DNA of 35,744 nt from JBMNRY01 sp050944915 (GCA_050944915.1 JBMNRY010000005.1:1-35744); one strand, 5' to 3'; shown: positions 15,213 to 24,755, counted from the first letter of the stretch. Notes: generated by a model not told the origin, from the sequence alone. Made by a program: numbers and translations.

Positions 15213-15419
15213 CTACCTAGCCGCCCGTATATCTAATTCCCGCTCACGGATGACTGTTTTCACGCGGGCGATACTCTTCCTGACTTCCCGGATACGCATA
15301 GGATTATCTAGCTGATTGGTCGCTAGTTGAAAGCGAAGGTTAAAGAGTTCTTCCTTTAGTTCTCCTAAGCGGCGGTTCAATTCATCGACTGTCAAGTCAC
15401 GAACCTCATCCATTTTCAT
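15213..15419 (-). CDS. rpmC: Large ribosomal subunit protein L29
   Basis: L29 (uL29) lies at the tunnel exit and helps dock SRP and trigger factor. The 68-residue, largely helical product reads MKMDEVRDLTVDELNRRLGE, then LKEELFNLRFQLATNQLDNP and the ending ARVKTVIRERELDIRA. GTG codons just upstream are in the ribosome-binding site GGTGGTGA; ATG at 15419 is chosen. It overlaps the end of rplP by 14 nt, so translation is probably coupled. Confidence 0.97.
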   Translation of the reverse strand: MKMDEVRDLTVDELNRRLGELKEELFNLRFQLATNQLDNPMRIREVRKSIARVKTVIRERELDIRAAR

Positions 15420-15843
15420 TATCGTCACCACCCGCTTGTGCTCGCATCACGAACTTGGTCTTGATGGGTAATTTATGCCCGGCTAGACGTAAGGCTTCAC
15501 GGGCTAACTCCTCGCTAACACCAGCAATTTCAAAGAGAATCCGGCCCGGTTTGACGACGGCCACCCAATATTCGGGGGCACCTTTACCGCTACCCATCCG
15601 GGTTTCCGCTGGTTTAGCTGTGACCGGTTTATCGGGGAAGATCTTAATCCAAACTTTACCCCCCCGCTTAATATGCCGGGTCATGGCGATACGGGCGGCT
15701 TCAATCTGGCTGTTGGTGATCCAACCAGGCTCCATGGCCTTGAGCCCATATTCGCCTAGTGTAATTTCAGACCCTCGGTAAGCGACACCTGTGGTGCGCC
15801 CCCGATGTTGCCTCCGATATTTCACCCTCTTGGGTACCAGCAT
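15406..15843 (-). CDS. rplP: Large ribosomal subunit protein L16
   Basis: L16 (uL16) organises the A-site finger and tRNA-binding region of the 50S subunit. The 145-residue product opens MLVPKRVKYRRQHRGRTTGV, has the family ILFEIAGVSEELAREALRLA and the near-terminal KLPIKTKFVMR, with a short acidic tail. The frame stays open into the end of rpsC, but ATG at 15843, 1 nt after the rpsC stop and after AAGGGGGC, is the start. Confidence 0.98.
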   Translation of the reverse strand: MLVPKRVKYRRQHRGRTTGVAYRGSEITLGEYGLKAMEPGWITNSQIEAARIAMTRHIKRGGKVWIKIFPDKPVTAKPAETRMGSGKGAPEYWVAVVKPGRILFEIAGVSEELAREALRLAGHKLPIKTKFVMRAQAGGDDNENG

Positions 15844-15844
15844 C

Positions 15845-16513
15845 CTAATTGCCCCCTTCTGCCTGCTCCTGCTTGCGATTCTTCTGCGGCAGAATCTCAC
15901 CCTTGTAAACCCAGACTTTCACGCCGATAAGGCCATAGGTCGTATTGGCTTCGGCGAATCCATAGTCGATATCAGCCCGGAGGGTGTGCAAAGGAATTTT
16001 TCCTTCGGGATTCCATTCGGTACGGGCGATTTCCGCTCCCCCTAACCGACCGGATACAGCTACCTTAATCCCTTGAGCGCCAAAACGCATTGCCCGCTGT
16101 TGGGCCTGCCGCATAGCTCGCCGGAAGGATACCCGCCGTTCCAACTGGTAAGCGATATTCTCCGCCACCAACTGGGCGTCAGTTTCCGGCGACTTAACTT
16201 CAACGATATTGATCTGAATCTGTTTGCCGGTCTTTTGTTCCATTTCTTTCCGCAAGGCTTCCACCTGGGCGCCGCCTTTACCGATGACCATGCCGGGACG
16301 GGCCGTATGGATGGTTACCCGGACCCGGTTGGCAGCCCGTTCAATCTCTGTCCGGGAAATACCGGCAGAATAGAAAGTCCGTTTAATATGGCGACGGATC
16401 CACAAATCTTCGTGGAGAAGATCGGCATAATCCCGTTTGCCGCTATACCATTTGCTTTCCCAATCTTTGACGATCCCCAGACGCATTCCGATGGGATGAA
16501 CCTTTTGCCCCAC
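15845..16513 (-). CDS. rpsC: Small ribosomal subunit protein S3
   Basis: S3 (uS3) shapes the mRNA entry tunnel and has helicase-like activity with S4 and S5. The 222-residue product starts GQKVHPIGMRLGIVKDWESK, has the KH-domain loop PGMVIGKGGAQVEALRKEM and the C-terminal GRLGGAEIARTEWNPEGKIP and DYGFAEANTTYGLIGVKVWV segments. The start is GTG at 16513, preceded by GGGGTGAT. It lies 4 nt from rplV and 1 nt from rplP. Confidence 0.99.
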   Translation of the reverse strand: MGQKVHPIGMRLGIVKDWESKWYSGKRDYADLLHEDLWIRRHIKRTFYSAGISRTEIERAANRVRVTIHTARPGMVIGKGGAQVEALRKEMEQKTGKQIQINIVEVKSPETDAQLVAENIAYQLERRVSFRRAMRQAQQRAMRFGAQGIKVAVSGRLGGAEIARTEWNPEGKIPLHTLRADIDYGFAEANTTYGLIGVKVWVYKGEILPQKNRKQEQAEGGN

Positions 16514-16517
16514 TACA

Positions 16518-16856
16518 TCACCCCTCCCTTTCCCTTAAAATTACCGTAATATGACTGGTCCGTTTGCGAATCCGGTCCCAAGAACCCCGTGCCCGGGGCA
16601 TAATCCGTTTCATCGTCGGCCCTTGATCCACAAAGGCTCGGGCCACGTAGAGTTCATCTGCATCCATGTTGTAGTTGTGTTCAGCATTAGCTGCTGCTGA
16701 TTTAACTACCTTTTCTACGACTTTCGCCGCCCGTTGGGGCACGAAAGCGAGAATCTGTAGTGCTTCGTCAAGGGACTTGCCCCGGATAAGGTCCACCACT
16801 TGGCGAGCCTTACGGGGACCAATCCGCACGAAGCGGGCTACCGCCTTACTTTCCAT
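16518..16856 (-). CDS. rplV: Large ribosomal subunit protein L22
   Basis: L22 (uL22) reaches into the exit tunnel with a beta-hairpin that lies in the macrolide region. The 112-residue product has VRIGPRKARQVVDLIRGKSL, the central AAANAEHNYNMDADELYVAR and the hairpin loop RIMPRARGSWDRIRKRTSHI. No deletion is seen in the hairpin. ATG at 16856 follows AGGAGG. It lies 26 nt after rpsS. Confidence 0.98.
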   Translation of the reverse strand: MESKAVARFVRIGPRKARQVVDLIRGKSLDEALQILAFVPQRAAKVVEKVVKSAAANAEHNYNMDADELYVARAFVDQGPTMKRIMPRARGSWDRIRKRTSHITVILREREG

Positions 16857-16882
16857 CTCCCGTACCTCCTTTGCCCCGCCAC

Positions 16883-17167
16883 CTACCTAATTCTAGAAGA
16901 TCTTTCGGTCGATCCGGCGTGCCCACGGAAGGTCCTGGTGGGAGCGAACTCGCCTAGCTTATGGCCGACCATGTCTTCTGTACAGTAGACTGGTACATGC
17001 TTGCGACCATCATAGATTGCGATGGTATGGCCCACCATCTCCGGAGTGATGGTCGAGGACCTGGACCAGCTTCTGATGACCTTCTTTTCACCCTTCTCGT
17101 TCATCTCAGCGACTTTCTTCAACAAACTGGGATGAACATAAGGGCCCTTCTTAGCTGATCTACCCAC
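16883..17167 (-). CDS. rpsS: Small ribosomal subunit protein S19
   Basis: S19 (uS19) is a 30S head protein in contact with S13 and the 50S bridges. The 94-residue product has GRSAKKGPYVHPSLLKKVAE, KKVIRSWSRSSTITPEMVGH and IAIYDGRKHVPVYCTEDMVG, then HKLGEFAPTRTFRGHAG. The start is GTG at 17167 after GGGGGTATTTTC. It lies between rplB and rplV. Confidence 0.99.
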   Translation of the reverse strand: MGRSAKKGPYVHPSLLKKVAEMNEKGEKKVIRSWSRSSTITPEMVGHTIAIYDGRKHVPVYCTEDMVGHKLGEFAPTRTFRGHAGSTERSSRIR

Positions 17168-17185
17168 GAAAATACCCCCTTTACC

Positions 17186-18013
17186 CTAACGCTTCCGCCG
17201 ACGAACGATCAAATCATCAGACTTCTTATTCTTCTTCCTAGTCCGCACACCATGGGTTGGCTGACCCCAAGGGGTAACAGGTGTACGGCCTACCGGTGAA
17301 CGACCTTCTCCACCACCGTGGGGGTGATCGGCTGGGTTCATAGCCACGCCCCGTACCTGGGGTCGCCGATCTAGCCAGCGAGACCGTCCGGCTTTACCGA
17401 CGGTAATGTTTTCATGTTCCACATTACTGACCTGACCGATGGTGGCCCGGCAGGTTTTGTGAACCATGCGGGTCTCCCCTGAGGGCAACCGCAGTGTTAC
17501 GTAGTTGCCTTCCTTAGCCATCACCTGACCGGAGCCTCCTGCGGAGCGGATTAACTGCCCACCTTTACCAGGTCGCAGCTCCACGTTATGGACGGTACTC
17601 CCCAAGGGGATGTTTTCCAAAGGCAAGGCATTACCAACTTTAATATCGGCGTCGGGACCGGAAACGATCATATCCCCTACCTTTAAGCCCACCGGTGCGA
17701 TGATATAGCGTTTCTCACCGTCGAGATAGTGGATTAGGGCGATCCAAGCCGACCGATTGGGGTCGTATTCGATGGTGGCTACCTTTCCAGGTATACCATC
17801 CTTGTCTCGCTTAAAGTCAATGATCCGGTACATCCGCTTATGCCCACCGCCGCGGTAGCGCAAGGTGATCCGACCGGTGTTGTTGCGGCCACCCTTCTTT
17901 TTCAGGGGGACCAACAAGCTCTTTTCCGGTTGATCGGTGGTGATAGCGCTAAAATCTAGGCCCGACATATTGCGCCGCCCCGGCGAAGTAGGCTTATAAT
18001 TCTTAACCGCCAC
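17186..18013 (-). CDS. rplB: Large ribosomal subunit protein L2
   Basis: L2 (uL2) is needed for subunit joining and peptidyl-transferase activity. The 275-residue product has KNYKPTSPGRRNMSGLDF, the GRITLRYRGGGHKRMYRIID block, and the C-terminal signature MNPADHPHGGGEGRSPVGR with the conserved histidine near position 230, then TPWGQPTHGVRTRKKNKKSD. The start is GTG at 18013 after GGGAGGGAG. The gap to rplW is 43 nt. Confidence 0.99.
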   Translation of the reverse strand: MAVKNYKPTSPGRRNMSGLDFSAITTDQPEKSLLVPLKKKGGRNNTGRITLRYRGGGHKRMYRIIDFKRDKDGIPGKVATIEYDPNRSAWIALIHYLDGEKRYIIAPVGLKVGDMIVSGPDADIKVGNALPLENIPLGSTVHNVELRPGKGGQLIRSAGGSGQVMAKEGNYVTLRLPSGETRMVHKTCRATIGQVSNVEHENITVGKAGRSRWLDRRPQVRGVAMNPADHPHGGGEGRSPVGRTPVTPWGQPTHGVRTRKKNKKSDDLIVRRRKR

Positions 18014-18056
18014 AGTTCTCCCTCCCTCAACACTTAATCAACCTCTGGGCCGGGAG

Positions 18057-18344
18057 CTATATCCCTTCGAACAGCTCGATTTGCTGTCCTTCCGCTAAGG
18101 TGACGATAGCCTTCTTCCGGTTGGGGGTGCGTCCCTCATGGCGGCCCATCCGCTTTAGCTTACCGGGGACACGCATGGTGGTCACATTCAACACCTTCAC
18201 CCCAAAAATATCTTCCACAGCCCGTTTGATCTCCGTCTTGTTCGCTCGAATATCTACTTCAAAGGTGAATTTGTTCTGATTAGCCATGAGGTCGGTGCTA
18301 TGCTCAGTGACCACAGGCCGTTTAATAATATCCCGGGGATCCAT
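18057..18344 (-). CDS. rplW: Large ribosomal subunit protein L23
   Basis: L23 (uL23) at the tunnel exit is the main docking site for trigger factor and SRP. The 95-residue product shows DPRDIIKRPVVTEHSTDLMA, NQNKFTFEVDIRANKTEIKR and AVEDIFGVKVLNVTTMRVPG, followed by a basic GRTPNRKKAIVTL. ATG at 18344 shares one base with the rplD stop (TAATG), so translation is coupled. Confidence 0.98.
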   Translation of the reverse strand: MDPRDIIKRPVVTEHSTDLMANQNKFTFEVDIRANKTEIKRAVEDIFGVKVLNVTTMRVPGKLKRMGRHEGRTPNRKKAIVTLAEGQQIELFEGI

Positions 18345-18967
18345 TAGGCTAGCACCTCCTCAACTACTGCCACAGCTTCTTTCGTCATGACAACCTGTTT
18401 ATATCTTAGAACCGCCAATACGTTTAGATCCTTAGCGGCAATGGATTCCACCTTCGGAATGTTGCGGGCGGACAGATAGACGTTCTTGCTATCGTCGACG
18501 GTGACGATTAAAGCCGAGTCTTCCGCCCCCAGATTCTTGAGGATACCATGCATGGCCTTAGTTTGAGGCCGATCTAATTGCAATTGATCTAAAACGATTA
18601 GCTCACCATCATTTACTTTGGCCGATAAGGCCGACCGTAAGGCTTGCCGCCGTTGTTTCTTCGGCATGGTAAAACCATAGTCCCGGGGCTGGGGCCCGAA
18701 GACGACTCCGCCACCGACCCAGATGGGCGAACGAGTGCTACCGTGGCGCGCCCGTCCCGTTCCCTTTTGCCGCCAAGGTTTGCGACCTCCTCCAGAGACT
18801 AGGGACCGAACCTTCGTGGCGGCCGTACCCCGGCGCTGGCGGGCCTGATACATTCTAACCGCTTGGTGAAGCAAGCCCACATTCACGGGAGCTCCGAAAA
18901 CCTTTGCTGAAAGCTCCAGTTCACCTACCTGCTCCCCCGCTGTGTTATGCACGGCAACTGTAGGCAC
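18344..18967 (-). CDS. rplD: Large ribosomal subunit protein L4
   Basis: L4 (uL4) lines the exit tunnel and in E. coli represses the S10 operon. The 207-residue product has LHQAVRMYQARQRRGTAATK, the tunnel loop GGRKPWRQKGTGRARHGSTR and FGPQPRDYGFTMPKKQRRQA. The start is GTG at 18967 after AAAGGAGG. It follows rplC by 36 nt and overlaps rplW by 1 nt. Confidence 0.99.
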   Translation of the reverse strand: MPTVAVHNTAGEQVGELELSAKVFGAPVNVGLLHQAVRMYQARQRRGTAATKVRSLVSGGGRKPWRQKGTGRARHGSTRSPIWVGGGVVFGPQPRDYGFTMPKKQRRQALRSALSAKVNDGELIVLDQLQLDRPQTKAMHGILKNLGAEDSALIVTVDDSKNVYLSARNIPKVESIAAKDLNVLAVLRYKQVVMTKEAVAVVEEVLA

Positions 18968-19003
18968 TTGCGCCGCCTCCTTTCCTCTCCACTACCGGGG
19001 GCT

Positions 19004-19651
19004 TTAGGCCCCCTGCTTACTCTTGACACTTTGGCGTACCATGACAAAGGCACCCTTAGGACCTGGCACAGCACCCCGAATGAGCAGGAGATTTCTGGCG
19101 GCATCGACTTTTACAACCTGCAAATTCTGTACGGTCACCCGTTCGCCGCCCATTCTTCCTGGTAATTTCCGTCCTTTGAACACCCGGGCCGGATCCGTTG
19201 CGTTGAGGGAACCGACACCCCGGTGATAGGTGGACCCGTGACTGCTAGCGCCCCGGTGGAAGTTCCACCGTTTAATCACACCGGCGAATCCTTTACCCTT
19301 AGAGATACCGGTCACATCGACCCGATCCCCAGGATTGAAGATTTCCACGGTGATTTCATCGCCAACGTTGACCTCGGCGATTTCCGAGCTGTCCTTAGCC
19401 CGCAACTCCCGCAAATATCTCTGGGGTTGCACACCGGCCTTCTGGAAATGCCCCCTCTGGGGCCGGTTTACCTTATTCTCCGGCCGAGGCCCAAAACCGA
19501 TTTGGATAGCGTTGTAACCATCGGTTTCTTCCGTCTTCTTCTGGATCACGGGACAAGGCCCGGCTTCGATGACGGTGACCGGCACTAAGGCTCCGCTTTC
19601 AGTAAAAATCTGGGTCATGCCCAGTTTTTTCCCCAATATACCCTTCGGCAT
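19004..19651 (-). CDS. rplC: Large ribosomal subunit protein L3
   Basis: L3 (uL3) is one of the first 50S assembly proteins; its loop reaches the peptidyl-transferase centre. The 215-residue product has PKGILGKKLGMTQIFTESGA, TGISKGKGFAGVIKRWNFHR and the loop GASSHGSTYHRGVGSLNATD, then PGRMGGERVTVQNL. ATG at 19651 follows GGAGGTGGGAAG. It lies 27 nt after rpsJ. Confidence 0.99.
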   Translation of the reverse strand: MPKGILGKKLGMTQIFTESGALVPVTVIEAGPCPVIQKKTEETDGYNAIQIGFGPRPENKVNRPQRGHFQKAGVQPQRYLRELRAKDSSEIAEVNVGDEITVEIFNPGDRVDVTGISKGKGFAGVIKRWNFHRGASSHGSTYHRGVGSLNATDPARVFKGRKLPGRMGGERVTVQNLQVVKVDAARNLLLIRGAVPGPKGAFVMVRQSVKSKQGA

Positions 19652-19678
19652 CTTCCCACCTCCTCGACTTCCTAGAAC

Positions 19679-19987
19679 TTAGAGTTTAATTTCGATATCC
19701 ACCCCGGCAGGCAAATCCAAGCGCATAAGAGCATCTACCGTTTTGGGGGTAGGTTCTAGAATGTCGATCAGACGTTTATGAGTACGCATCTCAAACTGCT
19801 CCCGCGAATCCTTATGGACGTGAACCGACCGAAGGATGGTATAGATGCGCTTCTCTGTCGGCAAAGGCACCGGACCCGATACCTTCGCTCCTGTCCGCCG
19901 CGCGGAATCGACGATCTTCTCAGCGGAAGCGTCTAAGATTTTATGGTCGAAAGCCTTTAAGCGAATCCTGATTTTCTGACTGGCCAC
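19679..19987 (-). CDS. rpsJ: Small ribosomal subunit protein S10 (NusE)
   Basis: S10 (uS10) is a 30S head protein and, as NusE, bridges NusG and NusB on RNA polymerase. The 102-residue product shows KIRIRLKAFDHKILDASAEK, SGPVPLPTEKRIYTILRSVH and MRTHKRLIDILEPTPKTVDA with the ending LPAGVDIEIKL. The start is GTG at 19987, following AAGGAGG. It opens the S10 gene set, 127 nt after tuf; no promoter is visible in that spacer. Confidence 0.99.
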   Translation of the reverse strand: MASQKIRIRLKAFDHKILDASAEKIVDSARRTGAKVSGPVPLPTEKRIYTILRSVHVHKDSREQFEMRTHKRLIDILEPTPKTVDALMRLDLPAGVDIEIKL

Positions 19988-20114
19988 TTTCCTTCCTCCT
20001 TATCGCCCGATTGACGACCCCTTCCGGGTCCGGACTTGCTCCATAGGAATTCCCCGCCTCGGGCGGCAACCTCCTATTTCATCACTAGGCGGCCGTTGGC
20101 CGGCCGCTTTCCCT
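19988..20114 (-). promoter_or_regulatory. Structured tuf-rpsJ spacer (possible S10-operon leader)
   Basis: This is the largest gap in the S10 section. It holds a 7-bp GC hairpin at 20089-20107 (GCGGCCG/CGGCCGC), then a CCGCC/GGCGG hairpin and a GACCC/GGGTC hairpin nearer rpsJ. None has a following U run, so they are not intrinsic terminators. I see no -35/-10 pair. A processing site or an L4-type control leader is possible, but this is inference from position only. Confidence 0.4.
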
Positions 20115-21311
<1,197 letters not shown>

Positions 21312-21345
21312 TCTGACATCTCCTCTCTAAATTACAAATCTCTTT

Positions 21346-23415
21346 TTAGCCCTGCTGGGCCATGATTTCCTGGGCAACGTTGCTGGGCACTTCTTCGTAA
21401 TGATCAAAATGCATTACATAAGTTGCCCTTCCCTGGGTCATAGAGCGTAAGTCTGTGGCATAGCCAAACATGGATGACAATGGCACAAGGGCACGAACAT
21501 TCTGGGTCGATCCCCGAGGTTCCATCCCCTCTATCCGTCCCCTTCGGGCGTTGATATCACCACAGACATCCCCTAAGAACTCCTCGGGAGTCATTATTTC
21601 TACTTTCATAATGGGTTCGAGGAGGACAGAACCACCCTTTTGTAGTCCATCCTTAACACCCATCGAAGCAGCGATTTTAAATGCTAGTTCCGAGGAATCG
21701 ACTTCATGGTAAGAACCATCGACCAATGTGACCTTCACATCGATGACCGGATAGCCGGCTAAGATTCCGTTGAGCAAAGCTTCTTGGCAGCCCTGCTCTA
21801 CGGCGGGAATATATTCCTTGGGAATCACACCGCCGACGATCTTGTTTTCAAAGACAAAGCCACTGCCCCGTTCGAGGGGTTCCATTTCCATGACCACATG
21901 GCCATATTGACCTCGGCCCCCCGATTGTCGCACGAAGCGGCCTTCGGCGGAAGTTGGCTTGCGCAAGGTCTCCCGATAGGCAACCTGTTGCTTGCCCACA
22001 TTGGCTCCCACATGAAACTCCCGAACCAGCCGGTCGACGATGACTTCCAGATGGAGTTCGCCCATACCGGAAATAATGGTTTGGCCCGTTTCTTCGTCGG
22101 TTTTGACCACGAAGGTCGGGTCTTCCTCGGCCAATTTAACCAATGCCGCCGATAATTTATCTTGGTCGGCTTTAGTTTTCGGCTCGATGGCCTGGGAAAT
22201 AACAGGGGTGGGAAACTCCAGCGTTTCTAAGACGACGGGCGGTTCCATATTCGTTAGGGTATCACCGGTAGCAGTATGTTTCAAACCAACCGCTGCGGCG
22301 ATATCGCCAGCATATACGGCATCGACTTCGGCCCGATGATTGGCATGCATTTGCAAAATGCGGCCAATCCGTTCCTTTTTCCCCTTGGTCGAATTGTAAA
22401 CATAGGAACCTGCGGTCAACACACCGGAATAAACCCGGAAGTAGGCCAATTTACCAACATAGGGATCGGCCATAATCTTGAAAGCTAAGGCTGTAAAGGG
22501 AGCCTCATCACTAGTTGGACATTGAACCTCTTCCCCCTCCGGCCCGAAACCGGTTACACCAGGTAAATCCGCCGGCGATGGTAGATAGTCGATAACACCA
22601 TCGAGAAGGGACTGGACACCTTTATTCTTAAAGGATGAGCCGCAAAAGACAGGTACGATCAAATTCTGCAAAGTCCCTTGGCGAATGGCAGCCTTGATTT
22701 CCTCCACGGAAGGCTCTTCACCCTCCAAGTATTTAACCATAATCCCTTCATCGAATTCTGCCAGGGTTTCCAGCAATCGCTCCCGAGCAGCGGCGACTTC
22801 CTCTTCCATTTCCCCGGGGATTTCCCCTTCATCGCTTTGGGTGCCGAGATCATCGGTGTAGATAATGGCTCGCATCCGGACCAAATCGACCATACCGACG
22901 AAGCTATCTTCGGCACCGATAGGTAGCTGGACAGGCAAGGGATTAGCCCCTAAGCGTTCCTCTAACATGCCTACGACCCGCTTGAAATCGGCTCCCACCC
23001 GGTCCATTTTATTGACATAAGCGATCCTTGGAACTTCATATTTATCGGCTTGGCGCCAAACAGTCTCCGACTGGGGTTCCACACCGCCAACGGCACAAAA
23101 GACGGCGACCGCGCCATCTAACACCCGCAGGGAGCGTTCCACTTCCACGGTGAAATCCACGTGGCCGGGCGTGTCAATAATGTTGACGCGATAATCTTTC
23201 CAATGACAAGTCGTAGCAGCAGAGGTGATGGTAATACCCCGCTCCTTCTCCTGCACCATCCAGTCCATGGTGGCCGCACCATCATGTACTTCCCCCAAAC
23301 GGTGAACCCGACCGGTATAAAACAAAATCCGCTCAGTCGTTGTTGTTTTACCGGCATCGATATGGGCCATGATGCCTATATTTCGTGTTTTTTCTAGGGT
23401 AAATTCCCTGGCCAC
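21346..23415 (-). CDS. fusA: Elongation factor G
   Basis: EF-G drives translocation and, with RRF, ribosome recycling. The 689-residue product has G1 AHIDAGKTT (residues 17-25), the switch region KERGITITSAAT, G3 DTPGHVDF and G4 NKMDRVGADF. The C-terminal EF-G domain IV signature GGRGQYGHVVMEMEP is present. The start is GTG at 23415 after TAGGAGGGAA. It lies between rpsG and tuf as in a normal str operon. I see no sign of a fusidic-acid-resistance variant, but did not compare residue by residue. Confidence 0.99.
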   Translation of the reverse strand: MAREFTLEKTRNIGIMAHIDAGKTTTTERILFYTGRVHRLGEVHDGAATMDWMVQEKERGITITSAATTCHWKDYRVNIIDTPGHVDFTVEVERSLRVLDGAVAVFCAVGGVEPQSETVWRQADKYEVPRIAYVNKMDRVGADFKRVVGMLEERLGANPLPVQLPIGAEDSFVGMVDLVRMRAIIYTDDLGTQSDEGEIPGEMEEEVAAARERLLETLAEFDEGIMVKYLEGEEPSVEEIKAAIRQGTLQNLIVPVFCGSSFKNKGVQSLLDGVIDYLPSPADLPGVTGFGPEGEEVQCPTSDEAPFTALAFKIMADPYVGKLAYFRVYSGVLTAGSYVYNSTKGKKERIGRILQMHANHRAEVDAVYAGDIAAAVGLKHTATGDTLTNMEPPVVLETLEFPTPVISQAIEPKTKADQDKLSAALVKLAEEDPTFVVKTDEETGQTIISGMGELHLEVIVDRLVREFHVGANVGKQQVAYRETLRKPTSAEGRFVRQSGGRGQYGHVVMEMEPLERGSGFVFENKIVGGVIPKEYIPAVEQGCQEALLNGILAGYPVIDVKVTLVDGSYHEVDSSELAFKIAASMGVKDGLQKGGSVLLEPIMKVEIMTPEEFLGDVCGDINARRGRIEGMEPRGSTQNVRALVPLSSMFGYATDLRSMTQGRATYVMHFDHYEEVPSNVAQEIMAQQG

Positions 23416-23464
23416 AAAAGTTCCCTCCTAAATATACGAACCGGACTGGATGCACAATTCCAAA

Positions 23465-23935
23465 CTACCATCGATAATGGGCGAATGCCTTGTTGGCTTC
23501 AGCCATGCGGTGGGTATCTTCCCGTTTTCTAACGGCCGAACCTGTACCATTGGCTGCATCCATAAGTTCCGCCGCTAATCTGTCCACCATCGTCTTTTCT
23601 CCACGGGCCCTGGCGGCTGCTACTAACCACCGCAAGCCGAGGGCTGTTCTACGTCGTGGTCGTACTTCGACCGGTACCTGGTAGGTAGCACCACCGACCC
23701 GCCGTGGCTTGACTTCGACTAACGGCATGATGTTTTTCAAGGCCTCTTCCAGAACTTCCACTGGATCTCTACCGGTTTTCTCCTGAATGATATCCAGGGC
23801 TTGGTAAATGATCCCTTCGGCCACGCTCTTTTTCCCATCTAACATCAATTTGTTGATCAGTTGGGTAATCAGAGCATTACCGTAAATTGGGTCTGGTTGG
23901 ACTTCCCTCTTCGGTACATTACCCCTTCGCGGCAT
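23465..23935 (-). CDS. rpsG: Small ribosomal subunit protein S7
   Basis: S7 (uS7) nucleates the 30S head and is a known autogenous repressor of the str operon in E. coli. The 156-residue product has MPRRGNVPKREVQPDPIYGN, the VEVKPRRVGGATYQVPVEVR block, and ends RMAEANKAFAHYRW. An open frame 14 codons upstream contains the AAAAGGAGGGA ribosome-binding site, so ATG at 23935 is the start; length equals the Bacillus protein. A hairpin lies in the 91-nt gap after rpsL. Confidence 0.99.
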   Translation of the reverse strand: MPRRGNVPKREVQPDPIYGNALITQLINKLMLDGKKSVAEGIIYQALDIIQEKTGRDPVEVLEEALKNIMPLVEVKPRRVGGATYQVPVEVRPRRRTALGLRWLVAAARARGEKTMVDRLAAELMDAANGTGSAVRKREDTHRMAEANKAFAHYRW

Positions 23936-23996
23936 CCACGTCCCTCCTTTTCCCTTGGATAGTATTTCTAGGACCAAATTCCCTATACACTAGGAT

Positions 23997-24014
23997 CATG
24001 GAGTCGCCTCCATG
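23997..24014 (-). promoter_or_regulatory. GNRA-capped hairpin between rpsL and rpsG
   Basis: In the RNA a perfect 7-bp CAUGGAG/CUCCAUG stem is closed by the tetraloop GCGA, of the stable GNRA class. It lies 12 nt after the rpsL stop codon, in a 91-nt gap. No U run follows, so it is not a terminator. In E. coli S7 binds the rpsL-rpsG spacer to repress the operon; this may be an analogous site. Confidence 0.6.
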
Positions 24015-24026
24015 TTAAAAAGTCAA

Positions 24027-24440
24027 CTATTTCGGGCGCTTGGTCCCGTACTTAGAACGGGCCTGCCGCCGATCGGTGACACCGGCCGTATCTAAGGTGC
24101 CTCGAATAACGTGATAGCGTACACCAGGGAGATCCTTCACCCGGCCGCCCCGAATGAGAACTACCGAGTGTTCCTGCAGGTTATGGCCTTCCCCAGGGAT
24201 ATAGCTAGTAACTTCGATCCCGTTGGTCAGGCGCACCCGAGCCACCTTCCGCAAGGCCGAATTCGGCTTCTTAGGGGTAATAGCCGAGACCCTTGTACAT
24301 ACACCCCGTTTTTGTGGCGAACCGTTGGTTTTGAGGACTTGGCCCCGTAGAGTGTTTTGGATAAACTGCAGGGCTGGTGCGTCGCTCTTTTTCTGGCTCG
24401 CTTTACGCCCCTTGCGTATGAGTTGGTTGATTGTAGGCAT
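24027..24440 (-). CDS. rpsL: Small ribosomal subunit protein S12
   Basis: S12 (uS12) monitors codon-anticodon pairing and is the classical streptomycin-resistance locus. The 137-residue product has PTINQLIRKGRKASQKKSDA, the core TPKKPNSALRK (55-65) and GRVKDLPGVRYHVIRGTLD. Lysine 57, the usual streptomycin-sensitivity position, is wild type. Residues 26-41 are the longer loop typical of Firmicutes S12. ATG at 24440 follows AGGGAGG. It lies 36 nt after rplGB. Confidence 0.99.
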   Translation of the reverse strand: MPTINQLIRKGRKASQKKSDAPALQFIQNTLRGQVLKTNGSPQKRGVCTRVSAITPKKPNSALRKVARVRLTNGIEVTSYIPGEGHNLQEHSVVLIRGGRVKDLPGVRYHVIRGTLDTAGVTDRRQARSKYGTKRPK

Positions 24441-24476
24441 TCACTGACCTCCCTTCCTTAGAAGTAGCTATATTTA

Positions 24477-24722
24477 TTATTCAAGCAGTGCGGCTGCAGC
24501 TGCCCCCACATCGATGCCGCATTTTGCACCCAAGTCCCGCATAGAATCAACAAAGATTACTTCGAGACCCTTCTCCGTGCAAAGGCTGGCAATAGGGCTT
24601 GTGACCCGTTCTTCCGCGTCTTTAGCTAAATAGACCACAACTGCTCGACCTTCGGCAATAGCCCTGGTCGTCTGTTTTGCCCCCACCGCCCGATTGACCT
24701 TCCCTTCTAATCTGGCGGGCAT
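24477..24722 (-). CDS. rplGB: L7Ae-family K-turn-binding protein
   Basis: This 81-residue protein belongs to the L7Ae/L30e family; in Bacillus the gene at this place (YbxF/RplGB) binds kink-turn RNA. Visible features are GAKQTTRAIAEGRAVVVYLA, a central AEERVTSPIASLCTEKGLE and the conserved DSMRDLGAKCGIDVGAAAAA. The frame is open 22 codons upstream, through the promoter region, but ATG at 24722 after GGAGGTCTTGCCT is the start. It is the first gene of the str operon here. What RNA it binds in this organism is not known. Confidence 0.93.
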   Translation of the reverse strand: MPARLEGKVNRAVGAKQTTRAIAEGRAVVVYLAKDAEERVTSPIASLCTEKGLEVIFVDSMRDLGAKCGIDVGAAAAALLE

Positions 24723-24741
24723 AGGCAAGACCTCCTTCACA

Positions 24742-24753
24742 CCCCAAAAGGGG
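24742..24753 (-). repeat. CCCC/GGGG palindrome before rplGB
   Basis: A perfect 12-bp palindrome (four C, four A, four G on the plus strand) lies 9 nt before the rplGB GGAGG site. In RNA it could form a short hairpin with a UUUU loop. It may belong to the same leader as the nearby inverted repeat. Confidence 0.55.
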
Positions 24754-24755
24754 AT

